Part shown: positions 58,455 through 64,000 of the stretch, one piece after another
Layout: the number at the start of each line of letters is the position of its first letter
Position numbering within the stretch: the stretch's first letter is position 1
DNA from: Saposhnikovia divaricata
Taxonomy: Eukaryota > Streptophyta > Magnoliopsida > Apiales > Apiaceae
Length of the DNA stretch: 64,000 nucleotides
Direction: 5' to 3'
NCBI GenBank assembly: GCA_036435485.1
Contig: CM071598.1
Coordinates: 204,083,148 to 204,147,147 of the forward strand
Notes under the pieces: model-generated
Database searches by the model: none
Told to the model about the DNA's origin: nothing
The model's input: only the letters and a program-made list of their open reading frames with translations
Translations under genes and position numbers: made by a program

Positions 58455-60688
58455 TTAAGGAGTAGGGGTGTCAGGAGATACCTCAGCCCTTGGAGTAGGA
58501 GGAACAGGGGTAGCTGTGTTAGAGGCGTCTGTTTTAGCTTCAGCTGGATCTTCCGAGGGAACCTCCACCTCTTTCTCCATATCAGCTGGATCAATGGAGT
58601 CCACCTTAGCTGCAGCAGCTTCCCTCTTCTTGATGTCCTCCACAGCTTTCACAGCATCTTCGCCTAGCTGAGACCAGTCTAGGTGGATTCGATATAGTCA
58701 TTGATGGCCGCATTATAGCCTATACCATAGGCTTCCTTCCTCTTCTCCTTTTGAACGGACCTTTCCTCAGCTAGCTTGACATTCATAGCTTCCATTTTTA
58801 GCTCTGGCTCATGAATTTCCTTGGCGTGGGAAGAAACCAACTCCTCTTTCTCTGCATCAAGAGCAGCAACTGAATTGGCCAGCTGGTCACGTTCCTTTAT
58901 CAACTTGGTTTCAGCAGACTTGAGCTTCCTATTGGCATCCATATACTTCTTCTTCTCATCATCCTTGGCTTTGATAGACTGTTTGAGTTGTTTCACCTCC
59001 TCAGCAAGTCTTTGGTCACCTCGAGCTGTCTCCACAATCTTCTCCCCATGCTTAAGATAATGAAACAAACTCTGGGCATTGGCATGAAGAGCAGCTCGTG
59101 CACCCTCAGCTAGTGACAATTTGTCCCAAGCAGCTATGGCCTCCTCAGGAATCTGGTTTCCTGCCATCTCAAAGAAATACTGCATATGGGGACCAGAATT
59201 TCCGAGGTCCAGGGAAGGAGATGTCTTAGCCTTTTTAGCAGAGCGAGAAGCAGAGGCAGAAGCAGAAGCTCGAGGTGCTTCAGGGAGAGGAGGTGGTAAC
59301 TTTCTTTTTGAAGAGGTGGATGATTTTTCTACATTAGGATATGGAACTTTAATTTTCGAGATAGGAGTAGCTGCAATAGGGGTGACCTTGTCATCTTTGT
59401 CATCAGTAAACATCTCTTCATCTTTTGGTTGTTTTCTTGATAAAAGAGGGAATTCCTGAAGCCATTTCTGCAAAGATTGAATAATGTGGAAACTGTGAGC
59501 AAGTTATCAATCAAAAATACTTAAAATTATCGTAAGTATATGCCTATATTATTGATGAGCATGGTATGAGGAAGGAAAATAATTTTAGCTGGTCGGAATA
59601 GAGGTACCTCTCCCAGGAATGAAATTACAACTCATAAGGTTGTCACGAGTTAGTAAACTAAGGCCGTTCCCTAACCCAGCTGACAAACTTAGCGCCTCTA
59701 CAGCACGCTCTAAGGTTCGACCTCTTAAAGAGGATTTTGCTGGTATTTTCACAGACAGGTTAAAATCAATTCTTAATTGAGGGCAGTCATAATAGTAAAG
59801 GAACTGTTTGAGCAAGCCACTCATCCCTCTCTTGCAACTTCTGAAACATTGGCCCTCATGGACGCTCCAGGCGGATAGATAAAAGAAACCTGAGTCCTTG
59901 CCAGTCTATTTTAATTGGTAAAAATAACCTTGCTCTCGAGCAGAAAGAGTCTTGTTAAATCTGGTATGGTAAAGGATATACATACACATCGCCATGCGAT
60001 ATGAGTTGATGGTGAGTTGGATAGGAGCTAAATCAAAGAATTCGAGAACCTCTTGGATAAAGGGGTGTAAAGGCAGGGATAATCCCAATCTAAAAAATTG
60101 GGCTGACAAAACAGCTTTAGGTAGAAGCTGGCCTGGTTCAAACATATCGAAATTGTGACATCTCTCTTCGGGAGAGGGGATGACTAAAGAACAGCCTATG
60201 TGGTGTGATTGTGTCAGCTTCTTTAATAAGGGGGCAGTCATAGAGCTACTCAAATTTTCACAAGATAGGGTGGCAGGAGGTTTTTCAAGGGTATTGTTTT
60301 CTAATTCACCTGTTACAGAGTCAGTTCTAGGAAGAGCTGTTGAGGTAGTATGTGAAGGGGTAGCTTTTACAGAGGAAGCTTCATCAGCAGTAAGAAGAAG
60401 GTTTGGCGTTGTGGATTCTAGTGACATTTGTTCATCTGAGGAGGATACAAGGATAGCTGGTCGAGTGTCCTTGATATTGTGAGTGAAAAGGTTGGTGTTT
60501 GATAAACGAGTTTTTGAATGATCTATTAGTTTGACCTTGGAACGAGTCCTGGCACTTACGGTGAAAGATGGGTTAGTTCTGGAAATTGGGTCAAGGGGAA
60601 GCTGGACTGTGTTAGGAAGTTCTGGGGAGGGGGCCATCTCCTCAGAGGTAGAATGCTGGGAGCTAGCTGCATCTGATCCACCAGACAT
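58455..60688 (-). pseudogene. Antisense gene of F: PF04195-like ('putative gypsy type transposon') protein
   Basis: Runs opposite to gag-pol. It starts at the ATG complementing 60686-60688 (MSGGSDAASSQHSTSEEM), just after tttgtgcag, a good splice acceptor. A Ser/Thr-rich N-terminus is followed by FRLGLSLPLHPFIQEVLEFF, DLAPIQLTINSYRM and SAREQGYFYQLK, the hallmark of the plant domain catalogued as putative gypsy-type transposon (PF04195). A TAG at 59906-59908 interrupts it; the same frame continues TGKDSGFFYLSAWSVHEGQC to 59585. A probable intron follows, ending tttgcag at about 59472. The next exon (59471-58679) has a basic SASASRSAKKAKT stretch, then a long Glu/Lys/Ala coiled coil. One frame change near 58680 leads to the acidic Pro-rich C-terminus ending at 58455. 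Intron phases do not fit perfectly, so exact exon ends are uncertain. Confidence 0.75.
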
Positions 60689-61940
60689 CTGCACAAAGTG
60701 AAGCAAGATGAGTAAGTTTCCCAAGTGAGGTGTTTTAACAGGTATGTGCGGATAAGCACATACAAACGGCCAGGAGCGAATGAAAGGCCAGGTTCGCCTA
60801 AACAGCTAGCTAGGCACAGGTACGCCTATCAAGGAATCTATACTATTCTTCTTAAATTGGGTATTCGTATATAATGCACACATTACTTATACAAATTTAA
60901 TTAAAAACAAGGATTGGTACATGCATTATAACAACAAACAATCATTGGTTTTTGGGAAAAGGAGAATTACACATGGATTTTTGCAAAAACATGTAACACT
61001 AATGGGTTTTCGAATGAAGATCAGTACGAATTGGGTTTTAGGGTTTTGAATTCTAGAGGGTACCATGGTCCAGAAAGGGGGATACTTGTTTTGATGATGA
61101 ATTAACCATTAATAAACATGGTATAATGACATGCGTATGTGGAGATTAGTGTGTGTATCTAGGTGTGCATGCATAAATACAAATCGGAGACAAATCGCAA
61201 TATGTAATTAAGAGAATAGCGCTGGATATGAAAGACAGGGAGCATAAGAAATAGGATCATACCTTGATAATAGTTGGAAGGATTAGAGTGGCTGTAGTTG
61301 GAGAGTATCGCCGGGATGGTTCGCCGGAGTAGAGCTTCTCTTTGGAAGATGAACCGGTGGGAGAGGAAGAGAGTATGTGTTTGTGGTAAAAGAAAAAAGA
61401 AAAGGGGATGGACTGGTGTTGATATATGTATAGAAAATATGTAGAGTAAAGGAAGAGAGATTGTGGCGTGTAGGAGTTGGTATTGAATGGAGTTATTGTT
61501 GTCTTGGGAAACGAAACGGTGGAAGCTGAATTGGTTTGTGACACGGCTATTAACAAGAGAAATGGAATTTATTTTTTGTTTTTTGGTGAAATTCTAATTT
61601 ATGAGTTGCTTTTTTAGGGATTGATTCATGATATCAGAAAGGTTATTTTGGAGAAAATTATTGAGAAGAAAGTATTTCCTGGAAGGAGTTAAATTAGAGG
61701 AACCTGGGTTTGAAAAAATTTGTTTTGATTTTCTAAATTCTTTAATAATGGGAGTAGCTTAGGTCTTAATTTAAAAGGAAATCATGGAATCTTTGGAAAG
61801 GATTTACTGGATTAATTATGGCAAGGTTATTGCGAAATATATGGGATGTTAAGATGATATGCTGGAGCTGGACATAAAAAGTGAAGCTGAATATGAGAAG
61901 GGGTAGCAAGGTTCCTTGTGTATTTTATAGCTACAAGGAA
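60689..61940 (-). other. Upstream region of the F antisense gene
   Basis: Includes a probable 5' exon on the minus strand (about 61556-61264) ending CAAG|GTATGATCC, a good splice donor, with an intron down to the acceptor at about 60689. A Ser/Thr-rich frame covers the exon but need not be translated. AT-rich sequence at 61420-61445 could hold the start site. Confidence 0.4.
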
Positions 61941-61953
61941 CCTGGGGGGTAGT
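61935..61953 (+). other. Polypurine tract of F
   Basis: aaggaacctggggggtagt directly before the 3' LTR. Confidence 0.75.
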
Positions 61954-62775
61954 TGTTGTGCCCAAAATTTGTAATGGGCTTAGTTTTGGGCCCATGGATG
62001 TTGGAGGCCTGGTAGGGTGTTTAAAAGGTAGGAACAAGGTTGCTGGAAGAAAAGAGGTGTACCTCTGGAGGGAAGCTCTGGAGGTGGAGGTTCGCTTTTT
62101 TGGGAAGCTGTGTAGGTGCAGGTGAGCTCACATGTTCCACCTCTGCAGGATCGAATGGATAAGGATTACCTCCTAGGTTTTAGGAGGCGTAAATTGAGTC
62201 CTTTTAACTGTTTATTTTATGGAGATACACGTTTCTAATATGATAAATATTGGATATTTGTGATATATGTCGATATGTACATAGAGTTCTCATATGAGTA
62301 GGATTTGAGAGTTCTACTTCGAATAGGACTCTACTAAGGGGCTAGCTGATTTAAGGAAAAGTCATATTTCTACACAAATACTTCGAGATTAACATGGATG
62401 GAGGGATTAAATCTTATCAATTTCGTGGCTTAATGGACAAGGAAAGGATTCCTAACCTAAAAGAACTACATTAGGGCTTGATTCCTATAAATAGGATATG
62501 TAGGCAATTAGCAAGGGGTTCGGTTTTTTACTTTCTGAATACACAAGGCACGTGTACCCTAAGTAATACATTCCTGGACATACTTGGCCGGATTTTTGCC
62601 ATTATTGTCCGGTGAACTTGCTAACTCAGCCCAAAAAACACAAAATACCATTATTAGGTTCAGCTGCCCTGTTTTGGTATAGCTGTTCGGTTTGTTATTT
62701 ATCCGAAAACAAAGGATAATTCGCGTTATTCCGGCGAAACTTTCTTGGGGTGTCGTGTGAATTTTTTGCACAACA
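61954..62775 (+). repeat. 3' LTR of F
   Basis: 822 bp, same length as the 5' LTR with only substitutions seen. TATA box at 62486-62493. Confidence 0.95.
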
Positions 62776-62849
62776 AATGTATTACTATTAGTATTTTAAT
62801 TTCGATTGGTGTTCAAAATGTCGCACTGAATAGTATAGTATAGTATAGA

Positions 62850-63655
62850 TTAATATTTGGACCAAATTTCACATAGATATTTTTAGTAAGAATGTTATAA
62901 AAATGATAATTTCTGATTTATATCGAACAAATTTTTTGATAAAAGGAAAAAGTTATCAAAATTTAATAAATGTATTCAAGGACTTAAAAACATAAGGAGA
63001 TAATCGTTTCGAACTCATTTGGCAAATCTCAAATGATTAAAATTTTGAATGATTATAAATCTCAATCCTAAATTAACATTATTTAATGAATAAATTAAAA
63101 TAACTTCTAAATGCCATTATTTTACTAATTTGTCCTTTTTCTATAAATAATTTGCCCTTTTTCTATAAATAAATTTGTTAATTTATACTATATTCGAAAG
63201 ATCTTAAATGATAATTTTATTGTGATAAACATTGCATAAATTTAAAAAACAATTTCAACAAAATATATAATGACAATTAAATAATTTCGGAAGATGAAGT
63301 TCTAGGATCTTGATAAAATAATAATTTTTTATTCATCATAATAAAATACATCTATAGCACACACTTTATTATAATATATATATATAATTAAAAATATTAA
63401 AATGTTAATTTACTGATTTGTGTTGACTTTTCTTAGTAAAATTTTTAAAAACATGTTTTTTGTAAAATTTAAAATTAAATATTTTATGACTTAATTTTTT
63501 TTCAAAATTAGGTTTTCTTGAAACTATTTTATGCGGTGAGGCTTTTTTTAAATTATATTTTAAATTTTAGTCTAAAATATCTTTATAATATTTTAGTTAA
63601 TAATAATTTTCTAATTTTTTTTGTTTTATCATGTGTTATTTTGGTGCATCTTTTT
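62850..63655 (-). mobile_element. Repeat R, further copy, truncated
   Basis: Collinear with copy 1 from 'taatatttggaccaaatttc' to 'ttggtgcatctttttttaat', with an insertion of about 60 bp near 63384-63445 and loss of the tandem-unit part. Confidence 0.6.
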
Positions 63656-64000
63656 TTAATCTGCTTGCTTGTTAAATTAAAAATTGCATTAATTAGTTAC
63701 TTGGTAGCATGTTGTTTGTTAAATTAAAAATATTAGTTAACGATGGCATAGTTAGCAGGTATTTAGTATTTTAAACCAATACTCTATCCAACACTGATCT
63801 ATTTTTAATCTCGTTTTCTAACCCGTTCTCTATCTATTTTTAATCTCGTTTTCTTGCCCATTTTTAGTATGGGACCGATCACATAAACCTCCTTACACTA
63901 ATTATATATAGGATATAATTTAATTTAGGACCAGGTTGATTATAAAGATGAGTTTTTCAAAGTGAAGACAAAAATATGAAATAAAATAATTAAAATAAAT
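63656..64000. other. Unassigned sequence after the R copy
   Basis: No gene or element end is seen. A 30-bp direct repeat around 'ctatttttaatctcgttttc' occurs twice at about 63799-63853. Confidence 0.4.

Larger units (their letters stand above)
49849..62775 (+). mobile_element. Ty3/gypsy Tat-lineage retrotransposon F
   Basis: 12,927 bp with TGTTGTGC...GCACAACA LTRs of 822 bp each and near-matching duplications agtgt (49844-49848) and aatgt (62776-62780). gag, protease, RT, RNase H, a second archaeal-type RNase H and integrase are in gypsy order; the second RNase H places it in the plant Tat lineage (Ogre, Grande, Retand). About 5 kb between pol and the 3' LTR holds a minus-strand gene, as in Grande-type elements. 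The LTRs differ at about 18 sites by eye (about 2 %). Confidence 0.95.
49328..62849 (-). mobile_element. Repeat R, copy interrupted by F
   Basis: 49328-49848 matches copy 1 from 'ttaaaaacatgttttttgta' to 'cataattaaatag', and 62781-62849 completes it to 'tagtatagtatagA' followed by T. The final segment lacks about 50 bp present in copy 1. F sits in the gap. Confidence 0.55.

Overview
The window is repeat-dense nuclear DNA from a flowering plant, probably a eudicot (the species cannot be told from sequence alone). The signs are plant Ty1/copia and Ty3/gypsy LTR retrotransposons of large size, Helitron-like ends, a hAT-type MITE, AT-rich intergenic sequence, and a fragment resembling plant cytochrome P450 family CYP82. 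I see no intact host gene, no rRNA or tRNA gene, and no prokaryotic feature. Everything recognisable is a mobile element or its debris, nested up to three deep.

Layout. 1-935 is unassigned. From 936 to 43456 runs a head-to-tail series of Helitron-like elements on the minus strand (H1 936-1291, H2 1294-2808, H3 2809-4070, an H1 sister 4071-4423, H4 4528-21364, H5 21365-43456). H4 carries a 480-bp hAT MITE (4540-5019, perfect 8-bp duplication) and a minus-strand Ty1/copia element C (5233-19977, TSD gataa). C was itself hit twice: by a 1.56-kb solo LTR S in its 3' LTR (5569-7126, TSD ctagc) and by a 4.4-kb solo-LTR-like element D in its reverse transcriptase (9977-14414, TSD cttga). H5 carries a plus-strand Ty3/gypsy Tat-type element A (23058-43380). 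The 5' LTR of A is split by element B (23328-36105, minus strand, TSD acttg), a 12.8-kb element with 4.62-kb LTRs.

From 43457 the host sequence is another repeat family R with Helitron-like 5' ends (copies at 43481, 44802, 49328 and 62850). It is interrupted by a 5'-truncated long-LTR element E (45777-49327) and by F (49849-62775), a largely intact Ty3/gypsy Tat-lineage element with dual RNase H and a decayed gene on its opposite strand.

Relative ages from LTR pairs compared by eye: A and C differ by roughly 4-5 %, F by about 2 %, and B by about 0.4 % (about 20 differences in 4.6 kb). This agrees with the nesting, since B lies inside A. B is the most interesting object: its LTRs are almost identical, yet its interior is only a wreck of a gypsy gag-pol. 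It therefore looks like a LARD-type non-autonomous element moved recently by proteins supplied in trans. Both LTRs carry a captured P450 fragment in sense orientation. F is the only element with a long open polyprotein, but it has a frame break in gag and a Tyr in place of the first catalytic Asp of integrase, so it too is probably immobile by itself.
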